Of a stretch of 64,000 bases of DNA, positions 56,124-64,000 are shown one piece after another. This DNA comes from Thermoclostridium caenicola (lineage in GTDB: Bacteria; Bacillota; Clostridia; DSM-8532): contig NZ_FQZP01000005.1 in assembly GCF_900142095.1 (NCBI RefSeq), positions 51,055 through 115,054 of the forward strand, given 5' to 3'. Each line of letters starts with the position of its first letter. Positions within the stretch are counted from its first letter, which is position 1. A program made the translations under genes and the position numbers. Under the pieces are notes generated by a model, which saw only the letters and a list, made by a program, of their open reading frames with translations, did no database searches and was not told where the DNA came from.

Positions 56124-59100
56124 TTATGCATTGCTAAAAAGCTTCAGCAAATCCTCGGCATGGGCCGGGCGGCTGATATAATAACCCTGGATCTCGTCAC
56201 ACCCATGCTCCCGCAGGAACCTGGCCTGCTCTTCATGCTCAACGCCTTCAGCAACGACCCGGAGCCCGAGTGTCTGGGACAGGTGGATCATGCCTTTTAC
56301 CAGGGTCTGCTCCTTATCACTGCTGAACAGGTTGCTGATAAAACTCCTGTCGATCTTGATGCGATTGGCCGGCATGTGGTTGAGCCTGCTCAGGGAGGAA
56401 TACTCCGTACCGAAGTCATCGATGGATATTTCTACGCCCAACTCCCGCAACTCCTTCAGCACGCTGAGTATATTGTCAAATTCCTTCACCGCTACACTTT
56501 CGGTAATTTCCAGATCCAGATATTCCGGCTTCAGGCCGGTCTCGGCAAGTATGTTTTTCAAAACAGTTACAAATTTGGGATTGAGCAACTGGAACACGGA
56601 CACATTCACCGAAATATGTACAGGCGGTAATCCCATGTCCTGCCATGCTTTTGCTTGTCTGCAAGCCGTCCTTAAAACCCATTCGCCTATCGGACCAATC
56701 AATCCGTTCTGTTCAGCCAGCGGAATGAAGAGTCCCGGACTGATCAGACCATGATCCGGCTGCTGCCAGCGCACCAATGCCTCAACGCAAAGAAGTTCGC
56801 CTGTTTTGGCCGATACCATGGGCTGGTACTGCAAAAACAGTTCATTGTTGTCTATCGCCCTGTACAGCTTGTTGGACAGTTCATGCTTCAGCAAGACCTC
56901 TTCCTTCATCTCGGCCGTACACAGGCAGTACTGGCCTTTTCCCCTGGACTTGGCCTGACTCATGGCGATATCCGCATTTTTTATCAGGCTGTCGGCGTCG
57001 CTGCCGTCAAAGGGGTACACTGCTATACCCACACTGGCGGAAATATAAAGCTCCTGGTTATGTACAGTGAACGGTTTTTTGAAGACCTGCATCACTTTAT
57101 TGACAATCTTGATGACATCTTTGGTGCTTCCTATGTTCTGGACCAGGATTAAAAACTCATCCTCGCCGAAACGGGACACCGTATCCGATTTACGCAGCGA
57201 CTGGCATAATTTGCAGGAGACCTCCAGGATGAGTGCATCTCCCCCCTCGTAACCAATCGTGTCATTGACATTCTTGAAAGCGTCCAGATCCAGCAGCAGG
57301 ACCGCTAAGATTTCGCTTTTCCGCTCCGCCCGCAGAACGGCCTGGCTTAAACGGTCCTTGAACAATGTGCGGTTGGGAAACCCGGTCAAAAGGTCATAAT
57401 ATGCCATGTAGTGTATCTGCTTTTCCTGCCGTATCCGCTCCATGGTTACTGCAAGAATATCCGCAATGATCATCAGGTTGTTCTTGTCTATTGTAAGCCA
57501 TGCCCTATGCGTCATAACCGACTGCAGCACCAGATAGCCATAGACGTTTTCATTGTTTTCGATGGGCAGTATGAGCAATGATTTAACCTGCCTGCCGAAA
57601 ATCTTGACCAAATCGTCACATTCCTCAGACGGCAAATCATTCAGATCATAGACCTCCAGCACCTGGGCGCTGGGAAGTTTACCGTGAAAACGAGGATAAT
57701 CAGCCAGCCTGATGGTCTTGTGACCTGCGCTGTCTGAATGCTGACCATCAGGCCATGAATGGGAACAGGTCAGGATATCCTTTTCCGGGCCGAACAGGTA
57801 AACAGAAGCCGCATCCGTCCTTAAAAATGCGCTTATTTTCTCCAGTGTTTCCTGGGTGACATCATCAAAATCTTTTTCATTTGCGCTGGCATAACGGGCC
57901 GAAATCTTCTCAACCAGGTTCTGGAAGCTGATTTGATGCGCGTTTTCCAGCAGTTTTGACCGGAAAACATTCATGACGAAAAAAGCCACCCATATGGTTA
58001 TCAGGCTAATCCCTATCCGCCCCATATAGTCTGCGGCGTCGATTTGCACCACGATACTGGGTTTTATTAGGGAAATGGTTAATTGGGTCAGCAGGATGGA
58101 AGCGGCCACGGCAACCTGTATAACCCGGCTCACCATTGCGATGGAGATGATGAGGAAAAGGAACGCAAGCGCCCAGACCGTCACGCTTGCATATTCAATA
58201 AAGCTCAGTGTCAGAACGGGTATCAGTACAAAAAAGGTCACAGCATAGACTTTATCCTTATAATTCGTACTCTTGTTTAAGCGCTGGTTCAGTCCAAGCG
58301 CCACGCCTGCCATGATCATGAAACTGCTGAGAAGCAGCGTGGAAACCAGATTGCTTCCCAATATGCAATACATGGTGATGATATTCAGGATGCTGGCTGC
58401 AAACAATGCGTTGGCCAGGTATTGTATGATCCGGGTCCTGATCTGTTCGCTGAACAGGAGTGAATCGGCGGTATTCTTTCTGTTGTCCAGCAGGCCGTAT
58501 TTTTGCATGGCTACACTTACGCCCGCCACCGGAATCATCATGATGATCGGAGCCAGCTGCGGAATTTTTATAGTGAACACATTGTTCACAACACTTTCCG
58601 TAAAGGCTCCGATGATAAGGGTAAGCGTAAACATCCTGGTAATAATGCCGGATTGCTTTTTAACGTTTTTGCTGTCCGCCGTTTTTCCCCATTGCCATAC
58701 GAAATACACACCCATCAGGGAATAGCTGACGTAATAAAGAATGAAAAACCAATCCCAGAAGTTCTTGATTGAGACGTTGACCCATCCCATTTCCGTATAG
58801 ACCATGTTAAATTGCTGGGGGTTGAGGCCGGGAATATAGGTGAATACGGAAAGGCAGACCACAGAAGGAAGATAGAGCAGCGCATACTTCCACCATTTAT
58901 TAAGCAAAACTGTCCGGCCGCTCAGGGATATCATGAAATGCAGCAGGATGCTGAAGAAAGTGCTCCATCCGATGGCAGCAAATCTTCTCCAGAACAGGCA
59001 CATGGAAAGATTGGGCGCCGATATGGCCATGGCAAACCCAAACGACCAGATAACCAGCGTTATTGTCAACGCAAAAAAGAGACGGTTGGTCATCGATCCG

Positions 59101-59192
59101 GGATTTGAATAAAGCGTATATACACCCAAAAACAAGCCTACGACACAGATCAAACTGAAGATGATAGAAAACAATGAGGGTATACTTACCAT
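56124..59192 (-). CDS. Membrane-bound GAF-GGDEF-EAL cyclic-di-GMP protein
   Basis: 1022 residues. Eight or more N-terminal membrane helices resembling the histidine-kinase 7TM sensor region (1-410), a GAF-like domain (about 425-590), a GGDEF domain (600-760) with RFGEDEFLIL, and an EAL domain (775-1015) with CVEALVRW, SVNVS, DLEITES, IDDFGTEYSS, IKIDRSF and VAEGVE. The G-to-E change in GGDEF and the G-to-E in DFGTGYSS are unusual. The EAL catalytic residues are otherwise kept, so phosphodiesterase activity is likelier than cyclase. ATG 59192 has GGGAGAAG upstream. Confidence 0.92.
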   Translation of the reverse strand: MVSIPSLFSIIFSLICVVGLFLGVYTLYSNPGSMTNRLFFALTITLVIWSFGFAMAISAPNLSMCLFWRRFAAIGWSTFFSILLHFMISLSGRTVLLNKWWKYALLYLPSVVCLSVFTYIPGLNPQQFNMVYTEMGWVNVSIKNFWDWFFILYYVSYSLMGVYFVWQWGKTADSKNVKKQSGIITRMFTLTLIIGAFTESVVNNVFTIKIPQLAPIIMMIPVAGVSVAMQKYGLLDNRKNTADSLLFSEQIRTRIIQYLANALFAASILNIITMYCILGSNLVSTLLLSSFMIMAGVALGLNQRLNKSTNYKDKVYAVTFFVLIPVLTLSFIEYASVTVWALAFLFLIISIAMVSRVIQVAVAASILLTQLTISLIKPSIVVQIDAADYMGRIGISLITIWVAFFVMNVFRSKLLENAHQISFQNLVEKISARYASANEKDFDDVTQETLEKISAFLRTDAASVYLFGPEKDILTCSHSWPDGQHSDSAGHKTIRLADYPRFHGKLPSAQVLEVYDLNDLPSEECDDLVKIFGRQVKSLLILPIENNENVYGYLVLQSVMTHRAWLTIDKNNLMIIADILAVTMERIRQEKQIHYMAYYDLLTGFPNRTLFKDRLSQAVLRAERKSEILAVLLLDLDAFKNVNDTIGYEGGDALILEVSCKLCQSLRKSDTVSRFGEDEFLILVQNIGSTKDVIKIVNKVMQVFKKPFTVHNQELYISASVGIAVYPFDGSDADSLIKNADIAMSQAKSRGKGQYCLCTAEMKEEVLLKHELSNKLYRAIDNNELFLQYQPMVSAKTGELLCVEALVRWQQPDHGLISPGLFIPLAEQNGLIGPIGEWVLRTACRQAKAWQDMGLPPVHISVNVSVFQLLNPKFVTVLKNILAETGLKPEYLDLEITESVAVKEFDNILSVLKELRELGVEISIDDFGTEYSSLSRLNHMPANRIKIDRSFISNLFSSDKEQTLVKGMIHLSQTLGLRVVAEGVEHEEQARFLREHGCDEIQGYYISRPAHAEDLLKLFSNA

Positions 59193-59310
59193 GATGCTTC
59201 TCCCTGATCAGCCATTTTTTTCTCTGCCATATCTATCGTCACTTCGGAACATTGAAATCCAATTATGATATACCCAGTATCATAGCAGTGCAATATAGAA
59301 ATTTCGTAAT

Positions 59311-59340
59311 TTGCCTGGATTGGTTCAAGTGAGGTAAAAT
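59311..59340 (+). promoter_or_regulatory. Sigma-A promoter of the truncated small membrane gene
   Basis: TTGCCT (59311-59316), 18-bp spacer and TAAAAT (59335-59340), about 30 nt before the ribosome binding site. Confidence 0.45.
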
Positions 59341-59379
59341 GTCAGGAGAATATCGCTGAATGCAGAAAGGGGATTCAGA

Positions 59380-59553
59380 ATGTACGTCTTACTGAATGTC
59401 GGAAGCCTGGTACTGGGTTTGATTGCATGGATATTGCCCCTGGTAAATATCATAAGGCGTGATAAGGATAATAACAAGAGCTGGCCTTGGCTTTCAATAG
59501 CAAGCCTGAACGCCTGTACCGTCTCGTTATGGTTTCAAATCATCTATAACCGC
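59380..59553 (+). pseudogene. Truncated small membrane protein
   Basis: A well-formed start (AAAGGGG, ATG 59380) opens MYVLLNVGSLVLGLIAWILPLVNIIRRDKDNNKSWPWLSIASLNACTVSLWFQIIYN, typical of a small clostridial membrane family with two more helices after this point. Here the reading continues into unrelated sequence and through a terminator hairpin, so the 3' half is missing. A short product may still be made. Confidence 0.45.
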
Positions 59554-59621
59554 AGCAACACCACAAGCCATGTGTTGGGACTTAATACGCCAATCATCCT
59601 CAATAACAGCGCCATCCTGCG

Positions 59622-59655
59622 AAAACCCCCGATGTATCAGGCATCGGGGGTTTAT
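59622..59655. terminator. Terminator after hydF
   Basis: AAACCCCCGATG (59623-59634) pairs with CATCGGGGGTTT (59642-59653), a perfect 12-bp stem with T-runs on both strands. It ends the hydrogenase maturation operon and anything coming from the plus strand. Confidence 0.8.
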
Positions 59656-59700
59656 CCGTCTTGCGATATATTGCGATTCAGCAGTTTCAGCCAAATCAGG

Positions 59701-60888
59701 TCAAAGGCTCGGGAACATGGCGATGCACCTGTCCAGGATACCGTTGATGTAGGCAATCAGGATGCCATAGTTGACGATGGGCACTTTCTGATCCACCGCG
59801 CACTGGTATCGGTATTTCATCTCCCGCTCGTTGAGCATGCAGCCCCCGCAGTGGACGATCAGCTTATACCCGGACAGATCCTCGGGAAACTCGGTACCGG
59901 ATGTGAATTTGAATTCCAGCTGTTTTCCGGTATACTGCCTTATCCAACGGGGCAGCTTCACCGTACCGATGTCATCGCACTGCCTGTGGTGCGTGCACCC
60001 TTCCGAAATGAGGATCACATCCCCATCCCGGAGAGTCTCCAGGGCCCTGGCCCCATTGACGGCGATCCCCAGGTTGCCCTTGTACCTGGCAAAGAGAATG
60101 GAAAAGGAGGTCAGAGGAATATCCTCCGGCGTTTCGGCCGAAACCTTTTTAAAGGCCTGGCTGTCGGTAATGACCAACCTTGTTTTTTTGCCCAGGCTTT
60201 CAAGGGTTTCCCGGTACTCGGTTTCCTTGACCACGATGGCGGTGGCACCGGCATCCAGGACATCGCGGATAGTCTGCTGCTGGGGCAGTATCAGCCGCCC
60301 TTTCGGAGCCGCCGAGTCAATGGGCACGACCAGCACCACAAAGTCGGACGGTTTTATCAGATCGCCCACGATCCTGCGCTGGGATTCGTCCCTGGCTGCC
60401 AGAGCGGCAATTTTCTCCTTCAGTTCATGAATGTTGTGGCCGGTTTTGGCGCTGACACAGATGGCACGCTCGTCTTCAGGCTGTTCCATGGCCGAAAGAT
60501 CCGCTTTGTTGTAGGCGATGACATAGGGAATATTCTTTTTCTTGATCAGCTCAAGCAACTCCTCATCTTCCCTGGTCATGCCGGATGATCCGTCAATGAC
60601 CAGCACGGCGATGTCGGTCTTGTTGAGCACCTGGCGGCTTTTTTTGACGCGCAGTTCGCCCAACTCGCCCTCATCATCAATCCCAGCCGTGTCGATGATC
60701 ACAACCGGGCCCAGGGGAAGCAGCTCCATGGCCTTGTATACGGGATCGGTGGTAGTTCCCTTGACATCGGAAACGACGGCCAGGTCCTGCCCCGTGACGG
60801 CATTGACCAGGCTCGACTTGCCGGAATTCCTTTTGCCGAAGAAACCAATATGTACGCGGTTGGCGGATGGCGTTTCATTAAATCCCAT
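59701..60888 (-). CDS. hydF: [FeFe]-hydrogenase maturation GTPase HydF
   Basis: 395 residues. N-terminal G domain with FGKRNSGKSSLVNAV (G1), VKGTTTDPV, DTAGIDD (G3) and YNKAD (G4); a dimerisation domain; and the cluster-binding C-terminus with CTHHRQCDDIG and HCGGCM (Cys-x-His ... Cys-x-x-Cys). HydF is the scaffold that receives the 2Fe subcluster from HydE/HydG and delivers it to the hydrogenase. Last gene of the operon, 14 bp after hydG. GGGAGGGG precedes the ATG. The hydrogenase itself is not in the window. Confidence 0.95.
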   Translation of the reverse strand: MGFNETPSANRVHIGFFGKRNSGKSSLVNAVTGQDLAVVSDVKGTTTDPVYKAMELLPLGPVVIIDTAGIDDEGELGELRVKKSRQVLNKTDIAVLVIDGSSGMTREDEELLELIKKKNIPYVIAYNKADLSAMEQPEDERAICVSAKTGHNIHELKEKIAALAARDESQRRIVGDLIKPSDFVVLVVPIDSAAPKGRLILPQQQTIRDVLDAGATAIVVKETEYRETLESLGKKTRLVITDSQAFKKVSAETPEDIPLTSFSILFARYKGNLGIAVNGARALETLRDGDVILISEGCTHHRQCDDIGTVKLPRWIRQYTGKQLEFKFTSGTEFPEDLSGYKLIVHCGGCMLNEREMKYRYQCAVDQKVPIVNYGILIAYINGILDRCIAMFPSL

Positions 60889-60902
60889 GTACTTCCCCTC
60901 CC

Positions 60903-62321
60903 TTAGAACCGGATATCGCGGCTTCCATTGCCGATCCTGACCAGGTTTTCTTCCAGGATTTTTCTGACCTTTTCCTTGGGTATAGTCCCTATTTCATTTT
61001 GGATCAGTGCCTCGCCCACGGCCTTTGTCCCGGACGTTGCATAATCCTCCAGGTATTCCTTCAGCGTCATGAGGGCGTTGGGATGGCAGCAGTTCTGGAT
61101 CTGCCCGCTCTTGGCCAGTCTCATGAACCTGTCTCCGGTTCTGCCCTCCCTGTAGCAGGCTGTGCAGAAGCTGGGAACATAGCCAAGCTCCATCAGCCAT
61201 CTGACCACTTCGTCCAGGGTCCTTCTGTCATAGACATCGAACTGGGCCGTATTCTCATCCTCGGGCTCGGGCTCCGCATAACCTCCCACACTCGTCCTGG
61301 ATCCGCCGCTTATCTGGGAAACGCCCAGGCGAAGCAGACGTTCCCTGGTGGCCTTGCCTTCCCTGGTGGATACGATCATTCCCGTATACGGCACGGCAAT
61401 ACGGATGCAGGCGACGATCTTGGCCAGGATATCATCGCTTATTCCATTGCCAAAGGCGGATGGGTCGATGTCATCGGCCGGGCGGATCCTGGGTACGCTG
61501 ATGGTGTGCGGACCTACGCCGTATACGACTTCCAGGTGCTCGGCATGCATGAGGAGCGCTGCAAACTCATAACGGTAGTTTTCAAGGCCAAAGAGAACGC
61601 CCAGTCCCACATCATCAATGCCGCCCTGCATGGCTCTGTCCATGGCTTCGGTGTGGTAGGCATAGTCATGCTTGGGCCCGGTGGGATGCAGTTTTTCATA
61701 GCTTTCCTTGTGATATGTCTCCTGGAAAAGCACGTAGGTGCCGATGCCGGCTTCCTTGAGCTTTCTGTAGTTTTCAACCGAGGTGGCAGCGATATTGACA
61801 TTGACGCGGCGTATAGCGCCGTTTTTATGCTTGATGCTGTAAATGGTATCGATGCATTCCAGGATATATTCGATGGGGTTGTTGACCGGATCTTCGCCGG
61901 CTTCTATGGCAAGGCGCTTATGCCCCATGTCCTGGAGGGCAATTACTTCCCGGCGGACCTCCTCCTGGGTCATCTTCTTTCGGGTGATATGCTTGTTGGT
62001 CCTATGATATGGGCAATACACACAGCCGTTTACGCAATAGTTGGAAAGGTACAGGGGGGCGAACAGGACGATGCGGTTGCCGTAAATATCCTTTTTGATT
62101 TGCTCGGCAAGGGCATAGATCTCCTGGTTCTTCTCCGGGATGTCGCAGGCGAGCAGAACCGAAGCCTCCCTGTGGTCCAGCCCCTTTCTGACGCGGGCTT
62201 TTTCCAGGATGCTGTCCACGAGGCTGCTGTTGTGCTTGTTCTTGTCCGCATATTCCAGTGTTTCGAGCACTTCCTCATGAGATATGAATTCTTCGGCTTT
62301 CATGGATTGAGGATTATACAT
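60903..62321 (-). CDS. hydG: [FeFe]-hydrogenase maturase HydG (radical SAM tyrosine lyase)
   Basis: 472 residues. Radical SAM motif CVNGCVYCPY (Cys-x3-Cys-x2-Cys) within LFAPLYLSNYCVNG, and the second cluster Cys in the C-terminus (CTACYREGRTGDRFM, IQNCCHPNALMT). Splits tyrosine to give CO and cyanide for the H-cluster. AAAGGAG lies 7 nt before the ATG. Two nt separate it from hydE, so both are translated together. Confidence 0.96.
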   Translation of the reverse strand: MYNPQSMKAEEFISHEEVLETLEYADKNKHNSSLVDSILEKARVRKGLDHREASVLLACDIPEKNQEIYALAEQIKKDIYGNRIVLFAPLYLSNYCVNGCVYCPYHRTNKHITRKKMTQEEVRREVIALQDMGHKRLAIEAGEDPVNNPIEYILECIDTIYSIKHKNGAIRRVNVNIAATSVENYRKLKEAGIGTYVLFQETYHKESYEKLHPTGPKHDYAYHTEAMDRAMQGGIDDVGLGVLFGLENYRYEFAALLMHAEHLEVVYGVGPHTISVPRIRPADDIDPSAFGNGISDDILAKIVACIRIAVPYTGMIVSTREGKATRERLLRLGVSQISGGSRTSVGGYAEPEPEDENTAQFDVYDRRTLDEVVRWLMELGYVPSFCTACYREGRTGDRFMRLAKSGQIQNCCHPNALMTLKEYLEDYATSGTKAVGEALIQNEIGTIPKEKVRKILEENLVRIGNGSRDIRF

Positions 62322-62323
62322 GG

Positions 62324-63418
62324 TTAAGCTCCTTTCTTAATCGGGTCAGAAACCTCTTCCCCTTCAGAATCCTTTTTCTGAAATGATTTATGATCGCCCC
62401 GGGAGACCACCACCCGATAGCCGATGCTCTCTATCCTTCTTTGCATGCATTGCCGGCATTCCGCGGCCTCATCCCCGGTACAGATCTTGTTGTCATAGAG
62501 CATATACTTGGGCCTGACGCTTCTGGGCGACAGGTTGGGCATGACCACATTGGCCCCTGCAAGGATCCCCAGTTCCCGGCCCCTGGGGTGGATGGTCCCC
62601 AAAGCAGTGGTGGCAGGAAGCAGAACCGTCGGAAGCATCAGGCGGATGATTCCGAGCAGGAACAGGGTCAGCTCCAGCGTTCCGCCGCTGAATCCTGCAA
62701 ACGGCGTGGCATGGTGCGGTATGAAGGGCCCTATGCCCACCATGTGGGGCTTGAGTTCCTGGATGAACAGGAGATCGTCCACCAGGCAATCGGTGGTTTG
62801 ATACGGGGACCCCACCATGAACCCGCATCCCACCTGGTAGCCAATTTCCTTCAGGTTGTAAAGGCATTGCTTCCTGTTCTCCAGGGACAGGTTCTTTGGG
62901 TGGAGCTTCCCATAATGCTCGACGTTTGCCGTTTCATGGCGCAGAAGATACCGATCCGCCCCGGCATCAAAAAACGCTTTGTAGCTGTCATAGCTTTTTT
63001 CGCCTATGGAAAGGGTGATGGCGCAATCCGGGTATTTGGCCTTGATGGCCCTGATGATATCCACCATCTTTTCGTCGGTGTAATACCCGTCCTCGCCACC
63101 CTGAAGCACGAACGTGCGGAAGCCTAGTTCATAGCCAACGGCGCAGCACTCCAGGATCTGTTCCTTTGTGAGGCGATACCGCTCCGCCTGGCAGTTGCTC
63201 CTGCGTATGCCGCAATAATAGCAGTCGTTTTTGCAGTGGTTGGTAAACTCGATCAGGCCGCGAAGGTACACATCGTGGCCATAATGCCGGATGCGGACGT
63301 CCCGTGCTTTCTCAAACAGGTACTCCGCAAGCTCTGGCGTCCTGTTGTCTATGAGTTCCCTGTATTCTGCCGCTGTCAGTGTGCTTGTCTCATAAAGCCT
63401 GTCAATCAGATGCTTCAT
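62324..63418 (-). CDS. hydE: [FeFe]-hydrogenase maturase HydE (radical SAM)
   Basis: 364 residues. CKNDCYYCGIRRSN carries the radical SAM Cys-x3-Cys-x2-Cys; FVLQGGEDGYYTDEK and HETANVEHYGKLHP follow as in HydE/BioB-like enzymes; the C-terminal CRQC is the optional second cluster region. Works with HydG to build the H-cluster precursor. Its start overlaps the end of the TM1266-type regulator gene by 17 nt. Confidence 0.95.
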   Translation of the reverse strand: MKHLIDRLYETSTLTAAEYRELIDNRTPELAEYLFEKARDVRIRHYGHDVYLRGLIEFTNHCKNDCYYCGIRRSNCQAERYRLTKEQILECCAVGYELGFRTFVLQGGEDGYYTDEKMVDIIRAIKAKYPDCAITLSIGEKSYDSYKAFFDAGADRYLLRHETANVEHYGKLHPKNLSLENRKQCLYNLKEIGYQVGCGFMVGSPYQTTDCLVDDLLFIQELKPHMVGIGPFIPHHATPFAGFSGGTLELTLFLLGIIRLMLPTVLLPATTALGTIHPRGRELGILAGANVVMPNLSPRSVRPKYMLYDNKICTGDEAAECRQCMQRRIESIGYRVVVSRGDHKSFQKKDSEGEEVSDPIKKGA

Positions 63419-63689
63419 CGGATCCCTCTCTTCTCGCTTTTCCGGTCACCTTGGAGTACAAGGTTTTTGTGCTGATTCCGGGCAGCTTCCCCAGCTTTCC
63501 GGACAACGCGCTGATAATATCCTGGGGCGCGTCGATGGCAATGCTGATGATGCTGATCCCCCTTTCACGGTAAGGCAGGCCCATTCTTCCAATGATGTAC
63601 TCCCCGTAGCTGTGCAGGATGCTGTTGAGTTTCTCAACCGAACCATTGTCTTCAACAATGATCCCGATGATGGCGACCCTTGTTTCCAT
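63402..63689 (-). CDS. TM1266-type iron-only hydrogenase system putative regulator
   Basis: 95 residues with a ferredoxin-like (ACT/NikR C-terminal type) fold: METRVAIIGIIVEDNGSVEKLNSILHSYGEYIIGRMGLPYRERGISIISIAIDAPQDIISALSGKLGKLPGISTKTLYS, split here at its landmarks IIGRMG and KLGKLPGIS, which match the small proteins found with hydE/F/G. Its role is presumed regulatory and is untested. ATG 63689 has GGGAGG 7 nt upstream. First gene of the maturation operon, directly after the terminator switch. Confidence 0.9.
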   Translation of the reverse strand: METRVAIIGIIVEDNGSVEKLNSILHSYGEYIIGRMGLPYRERGISIISIAIDAPQDIISALSGKLGKLPGISTKTLYSKVTGKARREGSDEASD

Positions 63690-63710
63690 GAACAAACCTC
63701 CCAAAAAACG

Positions 63711-63774
63711 AAAAAGCGCCTCGGAAGGCGCAGAAATACTCCAGCAAACAGGTATGCAACTGCCCTGCCTTCCG
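63711..63774 (-). promoter_or_regulatory. Terminator/antiterminator switch in the hydrogenase maturation leader
   Basis: On the minus strand GCGCCT-TCCG-AGGCGC (63716-63731) is followed by five T (63711-63715), then TTTTTT a little further on: a terminator just before the ribosome site. CGGAAGGC at 63767-63774 pairs perfectly over 8 bp with GCCTTCCG (63722-63729) inside the terminator, so an antiterminator fold can replace it. The leader is about 165 nt long. No known riboswitch consensus was recognised in it. Confidence 0.65.
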
Positions 63775-63859
63775 CCTCATACCCCGTATTCGGCGTCAGA
63801 AAATGTGCTTTCTGCTTCGCCATAAGAACAGTTTCTTCTGACTCAGCAGTTTCACTTTT

Positions 63860-63888
63860 ACTTTACAGCGTTTTTTCCTGTTTGTCAA
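63860..63888 (-). promoter_or_regulatory. Sigma-A promoter of the hydrogenase maturation operon
   Basis: Minus strand TTGACA (63883-63888), 17-bp spacer and TAAAGT (63860-63865). Transcription would start near 63853. Confidence 0.7.
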
Positions 63889-64000
63889 GAAATTATCAAA
63901 GATAGGATAGTGTCAACGATTTGTAGGAATAAAAATCAGCCTCCTACACGATACAGTAAGCTTCCGTGTTGTAACCCCCTAAGTATCCAATAGATTCTGC
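63889..64000. other. Intergenic end of the window
   Basis: No gene start is seen. A 7-bp inverted repeat, TGTAGGA (63922-63928) with TCCTACA (63942-63948), is present without a T-run; its role is unclear. Confidence 0.3.

Noticed and set aside
60999..62327. A 442-codon open frame opposite hydG
   Set aside because: Shadow of hydG; composition and lack of a start signal argue against it.
63711..63853. TPP, THF, SAM or molybdenum-cofactor riboswitch in the hydrogenase leader
   Set aside because: None of the conserved core words of these classes could be found; only the terminator/antiterminator pair is clear.

Overview
The window reads as the chromosome of an anaerobic, spore-forming Clostridia-type Firmicute with roughly 50% GC. 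The signs are a spore photoproduct lyase, [FeFe]-hydrogenase maturases (HydE, HydF, HydG), a flavo-diiron protein, a type III glutamine synthetase, a split archaeal-type glutamate synthase, a CIRCE/groE heat-shock promoter and strong ribosome binding sites throughout. I see no rRNA, tRNA, CRISPR array, intact insertion sequence or prophage. The species cannot be fixed from this sequence.

Layout. 1-5.7 kb: the end of an unknown gene, a small membrane protein, then a metal cassette (CopZ-like chaperone, P1B-type ATPase, Crp/Fnr regulator, flavo-diiron protein) behind an Fnr-type box. 5.8-14 kb: patatin lipase, chemoreceptor with a long leader, a TetM-like translational GTPase fused to a Rae1/YacP-like NYN nuclease, a DUF2975/YozG-type pair and a cupin. 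14.1-20.7 kb: one apparent six-gene minus-strand unit in which a sigma-A promoter with a perfect CIRCE operator drives GH130, sugar nucleotidyltransferase, GT4 and (alpha/alpha)6-barrel genes and only then groES-groEL. 20.8-24.6 kb: redox and housekeeping accessory genes.

24.8-40.3 kb is a nitrogen/glutamine island: asnB, pyrG, an ANTAR antiterminator (NitR-like), glnA, a three-part glutamate synthase with ferredoxin and flavoprotein partners, glnN (GSIII) and guaA. Four transcription units here (asnB, the gltB-glnA-nitR-pyrG operon, glnN, guaA) each start with a sigma-A promoter followed at once by a hairpin whose six-base loop is AAAGGC. That hairpin is also the 5' half of a terminator. This looks like one local ANTAR antitermination regulon, and its regulator is encoded in the middle of it.

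40.6-48.2 kb: PPOX flavoprotein, a 5'-truncated UV-endonuclease gene, the feoA-feoA-feoB-FeoB-associated iron operon with DtxR-type operators, an AbrB/DUF998 pair, a DtxR-type regulator and splB with a possible sigma-G promoter. 48.3-59.2 kb: two large cyclic-di-GMP proteins, an alpha/beta hydrolase, a DMT-type membrane protein, an exported protein and an ABC ATPase next to a frameshifted permease. 59.4-64 kb: a truncated small membrane gene and the hydrogenase-maturation operon (TM1266-type regulator, hydE, hydG, hydF) behind a leader with a clear terminator/antiterminator switch.
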